From positions 186,001-250,000 of the forward strand of contig CADBUY010000001.1 of NCBI GenBank assembly GCA_902797965.1: a stretch of 64,000 bases of DNA, written 5' to 3'. Source of the DNA: an uncultured bacterium. GTDB taxonomy: Bacteria; Cyanobacteriota; Vampirovibrionia; Gastranaerophilales; Gastranaerophilaceae. Below, one piece after another: positions 27,035-35,608 of this stretch. The notes under the pieces were generated by a model, which saw only the letters and a list, made by a program, of their open reading frames with translations, had not been told where the DNA came from and ran no database searches. The first letter of the stretch is position 1. The number at the start of each line of letters is the position of its first letter. The position numbers were made by a program, and so were the translations under genes.

Positions 27035-28248
27035 ACAGCAAATCCCATTGCATTAGGCAAAAACTTGTTATAGCCTGTTACGCTTGGTTGAAGGCTGTTA
27101 TGATATGTTACATGGTCATTATCAACAGAAATCCATTCCTGCTTATTCAGCGCATCATTATAGCCATACATTCTATAGTGAGTATCAAGCGAGGATTCGT
27201 TGAGCATAAAGAAATTTTTGTAACCTACAGTATCGTTATAATCCAATCCTAATGCACTAAAATCGGGTAAATGTTTTTTTATACTATTTAAATCTTTTGT
27301 ATTATCAGTAACGTGAGTATGGTTTATGTATTTATATATTGAATAATTCCCTTTATGGTCATAATAACAAAGAGGTGCACTGTTTCTGCTGTCATTAGAA
27401 GTTAAATATTTATCTATTTTGGCAAGTGTCCCAAGTGCAAATGGCTCATCAAGACTACGTTTATCAGGGGAATCAATTTTAATAATATATTTTTTCCCTA
27501 CTTGCGGAGCAAAGACACCAAAAACATTTTTGCTTGATTTCCCTTCTGTAAAGAATGAAAATTCGTATGTTCTGTTGCCGAGAGTCAGGTTGTCGATTTT
27601 TTTACGGGATTTCATGCCATATTCCATTTTTTCTCTGAGGTATGAAACAATTTGTTCCCAGTGTTCAACAGGAATTTGTTTTGGCATATTTCCAATTTTT
27701 AACTCATCATTACCGGCTTTGCTGATATATTTTTTCATTAGCATGTCACCGCTCCAATCAGGACGTATTTTTAATAGTTCAGTTAAATTTGGAGCTTTTT
27801 CAAACTTTTCTTGAATGTATTTTCTATAAGCAACTACATATGGACAATCAGGCAAAAATGTCATAATATTCTTTGAATTAGAACCAATTTTTTCTTCAAG
27901 CGATTTTATAATATTTGTATGTTCTCTCGGCATAGAAGATATGCTGTCAATAAATTCATAGCTTCTGTCTTCTGTACTTAAAATATGCGTTAAGAATTGA
28001 TCCATTTCTTCTTTGGGAGCATACATTTTTAAAAAAGATTTAACAGCCGGAATACGGTCATTATTGATGTACCAATTGTATTCTTCGTACATTTTTTTTA
28101 GGTTAAATCCTTTAAAAGAGGTTGTGTAATAATTTGCAGGATAAGATACCAAACTATCATAATTTTCAGACGTCTGTTTTTGTTGGTTTGTTTTATGTTT
28201 ATACGCACTAACGTTGTTGATTTTTGTTGATACGGGTGTAATTTTCAT
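27031..28248 (-). CDS. hypothetical protein with S-F-K-G leader and kinase-like C-terminal half
   Basis: A 405-residue protein with a disordered leader (MKITPVSTKINNVSAYKHK) that ends in TTSFKG, similar to the F-x-G motif of the 12756/13248 pair. The C-terminal half has a pattern that could be a divergent kinase-like fold: KKYIIKID with a candidate ATP-binding lysine, ALGTLAKIDKYL as a helix C, a hinge-like YSIYKYINH, DTVGYKNFFML resembling a D-x5-N loop, and EWISVDND in place of DFG. This is by-eye resemblance only. There is no signal peptide. GGAAG precedes the ATG. It is convergent with the YkgJ gene. Confidence 0.6.
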   Translation of the reverse strand: MKITPVSTKINNVSAYKHKTNQQKQTSENYDSLVSYPANYYTTSFKGFNLKKMYEEYNWYINNDRIPAVKSFLKMYAPKEEMDQFLTHILSTEDRSYEFIDSISSMPREHTNIIKSLEEKIGSNSKNIMTFLPDCPYVVAYRKYIQEKFEKAPNLTELLKIRPDWSGDMLMKKYISKAGNDELKIGNMPKQIPVEHWEQIVSYLREKMEYGMKSRKKIDNLTLGNRTYEFSFFTEGKSSKNVFGVFAPQVGKKYIIKIDSPDKRSLDEPFALGTLAKIDKYLTSNDSRNSAPLCYYDHKGNYSIYKYINHTHVTDNTKDLNSIKKHLPDFSALGLDYNDTVGYKNFFMLNESSLDTHYRMYGYNDALNKQEWISVDNDHVTYHNSLQPSVTGYNKFLPNAMGFAV

Positions 28249-28420
28249 TTTTTTCTTCCAATAATGATATTAAAACCAAAAAACTTAAAAAATACACCAA
28301 TTTTTGTGATTTTGTAACAATTGTTTACTTAAATTTTCAAAAATACAAGTTTTAGTAGCAAAAAAAACTTTGTTTAAGTTATATGTTAGTATAAAAAATA
28401 TAAAAAAGGAGCAAATAAAA

Positions 28421-28789
28421 ATGAAATTAGTATCGGTAGCAGACAGAATTAGAAGTGGCTTGATAAACCCGCTAGAATTAAGAAACATGCGAAAATTTGC
28501 ACAGTCAGAGAATATGCTGCTTCATAGTATCCCTCTTAAAGATGGTACAGCAGCAAAAATTTTGGCTAATTCTATTGAGTGTGACTGTCTTATAATGAAA
28601 AACGGTAAAGTTTTAACTGCAAAAGGCGGGTTTGGAACGGCTGATGATATTACAGCAGGTATTATGAATATATTTGAACATATAAATAAAAGAAAAAGAG
28701 CAGCAAAAGGTGTTAATGTGGATTTAGAATCATTTGGTTTCTTGAATAGATACTTGAATAATTATGAAAAATTTATGACAGATATATAG
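28421..28789 (+). CDS. hypothetical small protein
   Basis: A protein of 122 residues (MKLVSVADRIRSGLINPLE...), basic overall, with a possible small alpha/beta domain in the middle (DGTAAKILANSIECDCLIMKN, GKVLTAKGGFGTADDITAG). I do not recognise it. The open frame extends upstream to 28370, but AAGGAG about 10 nt before the ATG at 28421 and the low-complexity upstream codons favour this start. It is 115 bp upstream of glyA on the same strand, with no terminator between. Confidence 0.6.
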   Translation: MKLVSVADRIRSGLINPLELRNMRKFAQSENMLLHSIPLKDGTAAKILANSIECDCLIMKNGKVLTAKGGFGTADDITAGIMNIFEHINKRKRAAKGVNVDLESFGFLNRYLNNYEKFMTDI

Positions 28790-28904
28790 TTACGAAATTT
28801 AACATCTTTGTTTTTATATATGCTTTCTTTTATAATGTAATAAAGGTGTAAATAAAAGGGAGTATGAATATATGATAGGTACAATAACAGATAAGAGGAT
28901 AAAT

Positions 28905-30140
28905 ATGGATTTAGATAAGGTAAGAGAGATTGACTCTGATGTTGCATATTATATTGATGAAGAGCTTGAAAGACAGCAAAATACAATAGAATTAATTGCA
29001 AGTGAAAACTTTACTTCACCGGCTGTAATGCAGGCTTGCGGTAGTGTTTTGACTAATAAATATGCAGAAGGCAAACCGCATAAGCGTTATTATAACGGTT
29101 GTGAAGTTATTGATAAAATAGAAGAACTTGCTCAAAAAAGAGCATGCGAACTTTTCCGCATGGATCACGCCAATGTTCAACCACACTCAGGCGCTCAGGC
29201 TAATATGGCAGTATTTTTTGCTCTGCTTAAACATGGTGACAGCGTTTTAAGTATGGATTTATCTAATGGCGGACACTTGAGTCATGGTTCTCCTGTTAAC
29301 TTTTCAGGTATGTATTTTAATGTGACTCAGTATGGTGTAGATGAAAACGGTTGCATTGATTATGACAATGTTAGAGAAATGGCTCTTCAATGCAAGCCAA
29401 AACTAATAATTTGTGGAGCAAGCAACTATTCAAAAATTATCGATTTTAAACGTTTTAGAGAAATTGCAGACGAAGTCGGTGCAATTTTGATGGCAGATAT
29501 TGCTCATATTGCAGGTTTAATAGCAGGTGGAGTTCATCCAAGTCCTGCCGGCTATGCTCAAATAGTTACAACAACAACTCATAAGACTCTTAGAGGTCCA
29601 AGAGGCGGCATAATTATGTGTGATGAAGAATATGCCGCAGCAATTGATAAAGCGGTATTCCCCGGAATCCAGGGTGGACCGTTGGAACATATCATTGCAG
29701 GAAAGGCTGTTGCTTTGAAAGAAGCTCTCCAACCGTCATTTAAAGAATATGCCGCTCAGATAGTCAAAAACGCAAAAGCAATGGCGCAAGGTTTATTGGA
29801 TAACGGATTGGATATTGTAGGCGGCATGACAGAAAACCATCTTATGACTTTAGATCTCAGAAAGACCGGTAAAACAGGTAAGGATATGGCGAATGTTCTT
29901 GAAAGAGTTGGTATTACAGCCAATAAAAACACTGTTCCAAATGACCCTCAAAGTCCTTTTGTTACATCAGGAATCAGGCTTGGTGCAGCTGCAATGACAA
30001 CAAGAGGATTTAAAGAAGATGATATGAGAGAGGTTGCAAGAATTATCGCAGAAGCAATAAAGAATTCTGATGATGAACAAATATTAGACGAACTCAGACA
30101 GGACTCTCTCAAACTGTGTAAAAAATATCCGTTATATTAA
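28905..30140 (+). CDS. glyA: serine hydroxymethyltransferase
   Basis: GlyA interconverts serine and glycine while charging tetrahydrofolate with a one-carbon unit, and it is PLP-dependent. The 411-residue protein has [17 protein letters not shown] near the start, [15 protein letters not shown], the PLP lysine in [14 protein letters not shown] and the C-terminal [16 protein letters not shown] chose ATG at 28905 (AGAGGA five nucleotides upstream) because it gives the usual family N-terminus; an ATG at 28872 with GGGAG upstream would add 11 residues and cannot be excluded. The next gene is separated by a repeat-rich 576-bp gap. Confidence 0.95.
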   Translation: MDLDKVREIDSDVAYYIDEELERQQNTIELIASENFTSPAVMQACGSVLTNKYAEGKPHKRYYNGCEVIDKIEELAQKRACELFRMDHANVQPHSGAQANMAVFFALLKHGDSVLSMDLSNGGHLSHGSPVNFSGMYFNVTQYGVDENGCIDYDNVREMALQCKPKLIICGASNYSKIIDFKRFREIADEVGAILMADIAHIAGLIAGGVHPSPAGYAQIVTTTTHKTLRGPRGGIIMCDEEYAAAIDKAVFPGIQGGPLEHIIAGKAVALKEALQPSFKEYAAQIVKNAKAMAQGLLDNGLDIVGGMTENHLMTLDLRKTGKTGKDMANVLERVGITANKNTVPNDPQSPFVTSGIRLGAAAMTTRGFKEDDMREVARIIAEAIKNSDDEQILDELRQDSLKLCKKYPLY

Positions 30141-30186
30141 AAATCATTCAGATAATTTTTGATTAAATGAAAATAATTAATAATAA

Positions 30187-30283
30187 GCTGGATTGCTACG
30201 GCTCTACCGAGCCTCGCAATGACGCTTTACTGGCAGCTTTAACACCGAGTCATTTCGAGGCTGGTTAAACCGAGAAATCCAGC
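30187..30283. repeat. 97-bp imperfect palindrome (MITE-like), full copy
   Basis: The ends are inverted (GCTGGATT and AATCCAGC), and CCGAGCCTCGCAATGAC on the left is mirrored by GTCATTTCGAGGCTGG on the right. Each arm also folds on itself. Half of the element recurs at 31466-31503. It looks like a non-autonomous dispersed palindrome; no transposase is nearby. Confidence 0.7.
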
Positions 30284-30491
30284 GGTTTTTGTACGGACGA
30301 AGTCCGGTTTACGAAAGCCGAAACAACAAAAAGGGTGAGCGTGTGAATTACAGGTTTGAACCAAAAGAAACCCAAGACACTTTTTGTAAATAGTTATTTT
30401 TTGAATCCAACATGATATTTAACTGTTATAAAATACTGTCTATGTTTATGTCCGAAATTAGCTGCAAATTTACCTAAGACAGCAGTGGAGC

Positions 30492-30521
30492 GGGAGTAAA
30501 TATCTTGCGAAGAATTCTCAT
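30492..30521 (+). repeat. 30-bp GGGGTAAATAT repeat, copy A
   Basis: GGGAGTAAATATCTTGCGAA followed by GAATTCTCAT matches the consensus GGGGTAAATATCTTGCAAAG / TATCTCATAA built from copies B (31635-31664, minus) and C (44939-44968), with a few differences. Confidence 0.6.
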
Positions 30522-30632
30522 GGGTTCACAGCGGCAAGCATATTTCTAATTGTAAAAAAATATTACAAAAAAATGTAAAATTTGATATCGATTTTACAAA
30601 AAATACGAAACTAAATATTCAGTAACATAGTG

Positions 30633-30661
30633 TTGACACTCATATCATAGGTTGTTATAAT
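30633..30661 (+). promoter_or_regulatory. consensus sigma-70 promoter of the pilin-like gene
   Basis: A perfect TTGACA (30633-30638), a 17-nt spacer and a perfect TATAAT (30656-30661) lie about 55 bp before the ATG at 30717. It is the best housekeeping promoter in the window and implies strong constitutive expression. Confidence 0.85.
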
Positions 30662-30716
30662 TAGAGTAAGGCGATAATATCTAGGTTTTGTATAAGAAGA
30701 GAAAGGAATTTTTAGA

Positions 30717-31364
30717 ATGAAAAAGAACGGTTTTACTCTTGCTGAAGTTTTGATTACTTTGGCTATTATCGGTGTTGTTGCAAGTTTAACTTTGCCTGCA
30801 TTGATGACAAATACAGCGGAACAACAAGCTATTACAGCTTTCAGAAAAGCTGTTAACACTTTGAGTGAAGTTGGTCAGATGTCAGCAGCTGTTGACGGTT
30901 TTGATTACGGCGGTTTGAGTGCTAAAATGGAGCCACCTACTCCAGATACAGTGGATAATAATGGTGTTGTAAAACAAACATTATGGGCAATGTTATCAAA
31001 CAGAGCACAGGTTGATAGAACTCAATCAGGTAGCAATGTAATTAAGGATGGTAAATGTAAAGACAAGAACCAAATTTTCTTTATGGATGGAACAGTATTA
31101 TGTTATGAAGATGCTATAACAAATGCTTCTGCGGATGCTGCAATCCACGGTTATATTGATACAAACGGAGTAAAAGGTCCTAATACTGAGTTCACTTGTA
31201 CTAACAAAGAATGTAAACCAAGCGAACGTAAAGTTGGTGATCAATTCCCAGTTACCTTGAGTGGTTCAGTTGTATATCCGGGTAATGTTACAATAAAAGA
31301 TGGTAAAATTACTAATGGAACAGAAGGCGCAGACCATGCTGCTCGTTGGGCTATGAGAAAATAG
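30717..31364 (+). CDS. type IV pilin-like/pseudopilin protein
   Basis: The N-terminus is a class III prepilin signal: MKKNG, cleavage before F6, then FTLAEVLITLAIIGVVASLTLPAL with Glu at +5 of the mature protein, as required by PilD-type peptidases. The remaining 180 residues form a globular domain with two cysteine pairs (GKCKDK/VLCYED and FTCTNKECK) that probably make disulfides, and the C-terminus is basic. It could be a major or minor pilin or a type II secretion pseudopilin; no pilus assembly genes are in the window. The strong promoter and isolated position suggest an abundant subunit. Dispersed repeats lie on both sides. Confidence 0.88.
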   Translation: MKKNGFTLAEVLITLAIIGVVASLTLPALMTNTAEQQAITAFRKAVNTLSEVGQMSAAVDGFDYGGLSAKMEPPTPDTVDNNGVVKQTLWAMLSNRAQVDRTQSGSNVIKDGKCKDKNQIFFMDGTVLCYEDAITNASADAAIHGYIDTNGVKGPNTEFTCTNKECKPSERKVGDQFPVTLSGSVVYPGNVTIKDGKITNGTEGADHAARWAMRK

Positions 31365-31389
31365 TTAACGTAATAAGTTGTTAATATTG

Positions 31390-31422
31390 AAAAAGGATGT
31401 CTTATACAAGACATCCTTTTTT
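31390..31422 (+). terminator. rho-independent terminator after the pilin-like gene
   Basis: AAAAAGGATGTCTT and AAGACATCCTTTTTT form a 14-bp stem with a 4-nt loop and T-run. Confidence 0.9.
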
Positions 31423-31431
31423 AGTATATAA

Positions 31432-31451
31432 GTCGGTATGACCTTGCCGAC
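31432..31451. repeat. dispersed GTCGG-type palindrome, copy 3
   Basis: GTCGGTATGACCTTGCCGAC is an imperfect hairpin related to the copies at 6114-6135 and 10537-10560. Confidence 0.5.
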
Positions 31452-31465
31452 AAGTATAAAATGTT

Positions 31466-31503
31466 GTCATTGTGAAGCTCGTTGGAGTCGTAACAATGCC
31501 AGC
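31466..31503. repeat. single arm of the 97-bp palindrome
   Basis: GTCATTGTGAAGCTCGTTGG, continuing AGTCGTAACAATGCCAGC, matches the reverse complement of the left arm of the element at 30187-30283 with scattered substitutions. The second arm is missing. Confidence 0.6.
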
Positions 31504-31593
31504 CTATTATTTTTTCCGGAATTATTACAGGTAACATACACAATAAAAATCAACACCCACTCGTATTTGTAACTCACTATTGTTCGTACAACT

Positions 31594-31627
31594 ACTCCCT
31601 CCCTAATTAGGGAGGGTTGGGGTGGGT
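31594..31627. repeat. CTCCCTC palindromic repeat, intergenic copy
   Basis: CTCCCTCCCTAATTAGGGAG followed by GGTTGGGGTGGGTA is a perfect short palindrome plus a G-rich tail. It is the same family as the copy inside dprA at 6331-6376. Confidence 0.7.
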
Positions 31628-31634
31628 ATTTAAA

Positions 31635-31664
31635 TTATGAGATACTTTGCAAGATATTTACCCC
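31635..31664 (-). repeat. 30-bp GGGGTAAATAT repeat, copy B
   Basis: On the minus strand it reads GGGGTAAATATCTTGCAAAG then TATCTCATAA and ends 19 bp from the 3' end of the ChbG-like gene. It is the copy closest to the consensus. Confidence 0.65.
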
Positions 31665-31682
31665 TGCTCAGAATTACCACAT

Positions 31683-32537
31683 TTATCTATAGTTTCCTAT
31701 TTCATAACCCATTTGTTCAATTTTATTTTTCAACTTTTCATTTTGTGTAATTCTGTATTCATTAAAATGGTTATCAACAGTCCCATCTTCATATCTGCAA
31801 GGATGAATCAGTGCTTCTGCTACAATTCCTTTTTTATTTTTTAGTGCAGTTAAGCCGCCTGATATGGTTAAACTATTCATCATAGAAGTATATCCGACAC
31901 CGATTAAATAATCGTTAGTGTTCAGATTATATTGTTTTGTAACAGGTCGGTTCAGGAATGTAAAAAAGTCCAAAAGCCCTATTTTAATAAGATTTATCGG
32001 ATATTTTGTATTCAGGTGTATCATTACATCCGGTACCATATAAAAATGCTCGTACTGAGTTCTGATTTGTTTTATTCCATATTCTTCCGCCAGTTTACAT
32101 ACAAGTTTGAACATTGGTGGAATTGCGTGAGTATGAACGTGGGAATCAATATGGCTGATGTTTATACCTGCACTTTTTATCTTTTCTATTTGTGCTCTGA
32201 ATTCTGTTTCAAGTTGTTTAAGATACTCTTTATTAGAGTATGATTTTAGTATCATTTGACCATACGAAAGATTAAAATTCCCATTTGCGTCAGTGAGTTC
32301 TCTCAAGTCTTTTGTTAATGATTTACCTTCAATAATGTTCAAATGAACTCCAACTCCCAAATCAGGTGCTTGCGGAATTATTTTATTAACAGCTTCATCA
32401 AAAGCATCACCATTTGCAACAAGGCTTGTACTTTTCAAAATCCCAGCCTGATACCCTTCAAGAACGGCTGTATTGAATGCTTTACTCATCCCAAAATCAT
32501 CTGCATTTAAAACAAATTTTTTATCTTTATTATCCAT
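31683..32537 (-). CDS. ChbG/YdjC-family carbohydrate deacetylase
   Basis: The protein has the family's metal and catalytic motifs: LNADDFGMS near the N-terminus with the tandem aspartates, GVGVHLNI with its histidine, and SHIDSHVHTHAIP with the H-x-H ligands. Members remove N-acetyl groups from chitooligosaccharides or, in HpnK-type enzymes, from lipid-linked sugars. The frame continues upstream to a TTG at 32564; I chose the ATG at 32537, where homologues begin, although the purine-rich GAGGGGGA lies a little far upstream. It is divergent from a GT2 gene; only 67 bp separate the start codons, so the two may be co-regulated in glycan or lipid-sugar metabolism. Confidence 0.85.
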   Translation of the reverse strand: MDNKDKKFVLNADDFGMSKAFNTAVLEGYQAGILKSTSLVANGDAFDEAVNKIIPQAPDLGVGVHLNIIEGKSLTKDLRELTDANGNFNLSYGQMILKSYSNKEYLKQLETEFRAQIEKIKSAGINISHIDSHVHTHAIPPMFKLVCKLAEEYGIKQIRTQYEHFYMVPDVMIHLNTKYPINLIKIGLLDFFTFLNRPVTKQYNLNTNDYLIGVGYTSMMNSLTISGGLTALKNKKGIVAEALIHPCRYEDGTVDNHFNEYRITQNEKLKNKIEQMGYEIGNYR

Positions 32538-32604
32538 CAAGATGAAAAATCCCCCTCTTCTCAATTTACACCTTTTATTGTATTATAATTAAAAGAGGAT
32601 TACA

Positions 32605-33567
32605 ATGAGCGAACAAAAATCTAGACTTGCAATTATTATTCCATGTTTTAATGAAGAACTGGTAGTTAAATCGACAGTTGAAACTCTGTTACATGTAATG
32701 GACACAATTATTTTTAAAGGGAAAATAACTCCTGACAGCTATATTTATCTTGTAGACGATGGTTCTAAAGATACAACATGGAGTATTATAGAAGAACTCA
32801 GAGAAAAATACGGTGACAGGATTAAGGGAACCAAATTTATCAGAAATTACGGTAATCAAAAGGCTCTTATTGCAGGTCTGTCGAGTGTTCGTGAAATTGG
32901 TTGTGATTGTGCAGTTTCTATTGATGCTGATTTACAGCAGGATGAAAATGCTATAGAAACATTTATTGATGAATTTCATAATGGTGCTGATATTGTATCA
33001 GGAATAAGAAATGACAGAAAAACGGATTCCTTTTTTAAAAAGTATACTGCACTATGTTTTTATAAATTAATGAATATTTTGGGTGTTAAAATCCCGCCAA
33101 ACCATTCAGATTTCCGTTTGGTAAGCAAACGAGGTCTTGATATTTTGGAAAAATACAATGAAGAAGGATTATTTCTGAGAGGTTTCTTCCACGAACTAGG
33201 ATTAAAAACTGCCTATGTTCATTTTAACGTAAAACCAAGGGCGTTGGGTTGTTCAAAGTACAATTTCTTCTCTCTGACAAGTTTGGCTTTGAATGGTATT
33301 ACTGCGTTCAGCATAGTTCCACTTAGAATAATTGCAGCATGTGGCGTTATAACAATGCTGGGCAGCTTTTTGTTGGCGCTAGAAGTTTTATTGGAAAAAT
33401 ATATTTTACACACAACTCCCAGCGGTTGGGCAACTTTAGTTATTCTGCTTGCATTCTTTGGCGGACTTCAGATTTTCTGCCTTGGAATTATTGGTGAATA
33501 TTTAGGGCAAATCTTTAACGAAGTTAAAGCAAGACCCAGGTATATCAAGGATATTGAGTTAAAGTAG
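32605..33567 (+). CDS. GT2 glycosyltransferase, dolichol-phosphate-mannose synthase/GtrB type
   Basis: The N-terminal catalytic domain (1-230) has IIIPCFNEE, the DDGSKDTTW metal-binding region and the SIDADLQQDEN motif, as in polyprenyl-phosphate sugar synthases that load a sugar from a nucleotide donor onto undecaprenyl phosphate. Two C-terminal membrane segments follow (about 235-258 and 272-295), as in GtrB/ArnC. The GT39-like protein at 22196 could use such lipid-linked sugars. AGAGGATTAC is the ribosome-binding site. A stem CCTGTA/TACAGG at 33603-33628 follows the gene but has no T-run. Confidence 0.88.
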   Translation: MSEQKSRLAIIIPCFNEELVVKSTVETLLHVMDTIIFKGKITPDSYIYLVDDGSKDTTWSIIEELREKYGDRIKGTKFIRNYGNQKALIAGLSSVREIGCDCAVSIDADLQQDENAIETFIDEFHNGADIVSGIRNDRKTDSFFKKYTALCFYKLMNILGVKIPPNHSDFRLVSKRGLDILEKYNEEGLFLRGFFHELGLKTAYVHFNVKPRALGCSKYNFFSLTSLALNGITAFSIVPLRIIAACGVITMLGSFLLALEVLLEKYILHTTPSGWATLVILLAFFGGLQIFCLGIIGEYLGQIFNEVKARPRYIKDIELK

Positions 33568-33680
33568 AGTTTGTTTTTAGAAAATATATGGATATTATAT
33601 AGCCTGTACATTAAAATTTGTATACAGGTTATAGGTTTATATTGACATTCGCTGAATTTTGCAACAGAAAAGAGGTGTTT

Positions 33681-33755
33681 ATGTTAGTACAAATCAGCGA
33701 AAAAGAACTACTAATATTAATATCAATAGTTCTTTGGCTACAATCCCTTAACTAA
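33681..33755 (+). CDS. possible 24-residue hydrophobic small protein
   Basis: The frame MLVQISEKELLILISIVLWL (then QSLN) has a good Shine-Dalgarno (AGAGGTGTTT) and encodes a single hydrophobic helix, the profile of membrane microproteins and some toxins. No promoter is obvious and conservation is unknown, so I list it with low confidence. It sits in the gap after the GT2 gene. Confidence 0.35.
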   Translation: MLVQISEKELLILISIVLWLQSLN

Positions 33756-33819
33756 GGGAACGGGTTTGGGTATTAACGCTACCCTTGCCTGTATTCATAT
33801 TTTAACTTATTTTTTTCTT

Positions 33820-35559
33820 TTACAACCCTGCTGCAAAATCATCAACGCCAAACTCTTTGCCGGTAAGTTTTTTGATTAGTTCATATTCATCAAGTGAAGC
33901 ACCAAGTTCAAAAATATTTTTATTCATATATTCTGCAGTTTTAGAATTTTCTGTGATATTACCAAGTTTTTCGTTCAGGTGATTATATATTTGAGCTTTC
34001 ATTAATGTTGCACGAAAATAATTTTGATAATACCCGGGGTGGGTTAAATAATGCGGAATCGTTGCCCACTCATTATCAGCAGCTTCATGACGGTTTAAGT
34101 ATTTACCTCTCATTTTTGCCCAGAGTTCTGCAGGGTTTTGGTCAGGATTTCTGTATAATTCACGCTCAAATTCTATAATTTGCAAACTTCTTGAAACAAA
34201 ATTAGCTTCATCATCTTTTAGCGATTCTTTGAAATTTTTAAGAAGTTCATCCGAAACAATTCCTTTCAGAATATTTTCTTTTTTCATGATGTCACCCATC
34301 ATCATAGCAATTGCTTCTGTTACAGCTGATGATGCAGGTGCTTTATCAAGGTATGGTAATTTTGTAGAAATCCCTAAGTCGTATACGCAGTGTCCGAGTT
34401 CATGATTGAGGGTATCTAGACTCTGAACATTGTTCATAAGATTTGCCAAAATTCTTGAATCTTTTCCTGCCTCTATTCCAAAGCAAAAACCATGTGTATT
34501 TTTGCCTTTTCTCGGATACAGGTCTAAAGTTAGTTTGCCTTGTTTCTGAAGTTCTTCAATATCGTATCCCATACCTGAATAAGTTTTTCTTGCCAAATCT
34601 TCTACATTATTATTAATAAGAATTTCATTTACGCCTTTTTCCGGATCTGAGTCTAAGAGTAAACCATAATGGTATGCTTCCAGATTATCAACACCAAAAA
34701 ATTCTTTTAGCTCTTTATGTCTTTTTTCTTGAAGTGCTTTAATCTTTGGTTGAGCTTTTGAATAAACATCATCAATCAGTTTATCCAAAAAAGCAGGTTC
34801 AACGTCATACTCTTCTTTAATCATGTAATCAAAATAATTATCATAACCTTTTGTTTTTGCATATTCGTTACGCATTTTTACAAGTTCAATCAAATCTTCT
34901 GCGATTAAGTCCCCGCCTTTGACTTTTGCTTCGTAAGCCTTTTTTCTGATATCAGGATCGGTTTCTGTTTGTGTAATTTTTGTTATATCAACCCTTGTAA
35001 TTTCTTTTCCGTCAATCTTAGGAATGTATGTATTGTATTTTTGTCCTATTTCAGCTTCTTTTTCTCTTAGGGCTTTCTTTGCTTCGCCTGTATTAAGTTC
35101 TTCGTCAAAATTTCTTAACAAGTCTTTGAGTTGTTTTGCTTCATGTGGGGGAAGTTTGCTTTTATCAACTTCAAGCAATTTTTTATAAATATCTTCGTTT
35201 TTGTAAATAGCATAAAATTTGTCATCCGCTTCGAGCATTAGTTTTTGGTTTGCAGGAGTAGAGTTTATAAAAAACTCCCAACCGGCTTTGCCTGAAGCTA
35301 TTTGTGCAGGCTCTGCTTCTTTTGAAAAATCTTCTCTTATATTAATAAATTTGTCTGTTTCATTCATAATCTGCTTCCCTCTTTTTAATGCTGATACTAT
35401 GTTAACATATCCTGCGCTTAAAAGCGAAAGTATGACTCCTGCAGAAACGGTTTTTGCAACCGGGCGTGCATGAAATTGAACTTTGTCGCTTTCTTTAGTC
35501 TTGTTATTTTTTTTTATTCCATTATATGAAATTGATGTATAAGATGCTGCGATTTTCAA
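33820..35559 (-). CDS. M3/M2-like gluzincin metallopeptidase
   Basis: The zinc site is complete: HELGH in TLNHELGHCVYDLG and the downstream third ligand in AVTEAIAMMMGD. The long helical body before it (KYNTYIPKIDGKEIT, KKAYEAKVKGGDLIAEDLIELVKMRNEYAKTKGYDNYFDYM, broken here at about 170-240) is typical of oligopeptidase clans M3 and M2 (ACE-like). The first 60 residues hold SYNGIKKN, QFHARP and a hydrophobic stretch (VSAGVILSLLSAGYVNIV), perhaps a membrane anchor. At 579 residues it fits the family. AAGAGG is the ribosome-binding site. Exact family and substrate cannot be settled by eye. Confidence 0.8.
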   Translation of the reverse strand: MKIAASYTSISYNGIKKNNKTKESDKVQFHARPVAKTVSAGVILSLLSAGYVNIVSALKRGKQIMNETDKFINIREDFSKEAEPAQIASGKAGWEFFINSTPANQKLMLEADDKFYAIYKNEDIYKKLLEVDKSKLPPHEAKQLKDLLRNFDEELNTGEAKKALREKEAEIGQKYNTYIPKIDGKEITRVDITKITQTETDPDIRKKAYEAKVKGGDLIAEDLIELVKMRNEYAKTKGYDNYFDYMIKEEYDVEPAFLDKLIDDVYSKAQPKIKALQEKRHKELKEFFGVDNLEAYHYGLLLDSDPEKGVNEILINNNVEDLARKTYSGMGYDIEELQKQGKLTLDLYPRKGKNTHGFCFGIEAGKDSRILANLMNNVQSLDTLNHELGHCVYDLGISTKLPYLDKAPASSAVTEAIAMMMGDIMKKENILKGIVSDELLKNFKESLKDDEANFVSRSLQIIEFERELYRNPDQNPAELWAKMRGKYLNRHEAADNEWATIPHYLTHPGYYQNYFRATLMKAQIYNHLNEKLGNITENSKTAEYMNKNIFELGASLDEYELIKKLTGKEFGVDDFAAGL

Positions 35560-35608
35560 ATTTTTAAACCTCTTATAAAGAGTTTAAAACCTCTCAAAAA
35601 ATATTTTG

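Larger units (their letters stand above)
30141..30716. other. 576-bp intergenic region with repeats and a pilin promoter
   Basis: No gene is visible between glyA and the pilin-like gene. The gap holds a 97-bp palindromic element (30187-30283), a small hairpin around CGGACGAAGTCCG (30295-30308), one copy of a 30-bp dispersed repeat (30492-30521) and a consensus sigma-70 promoter (30633-30661). The rest is AT-rich with no clear feature. Confidence 0.6.
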
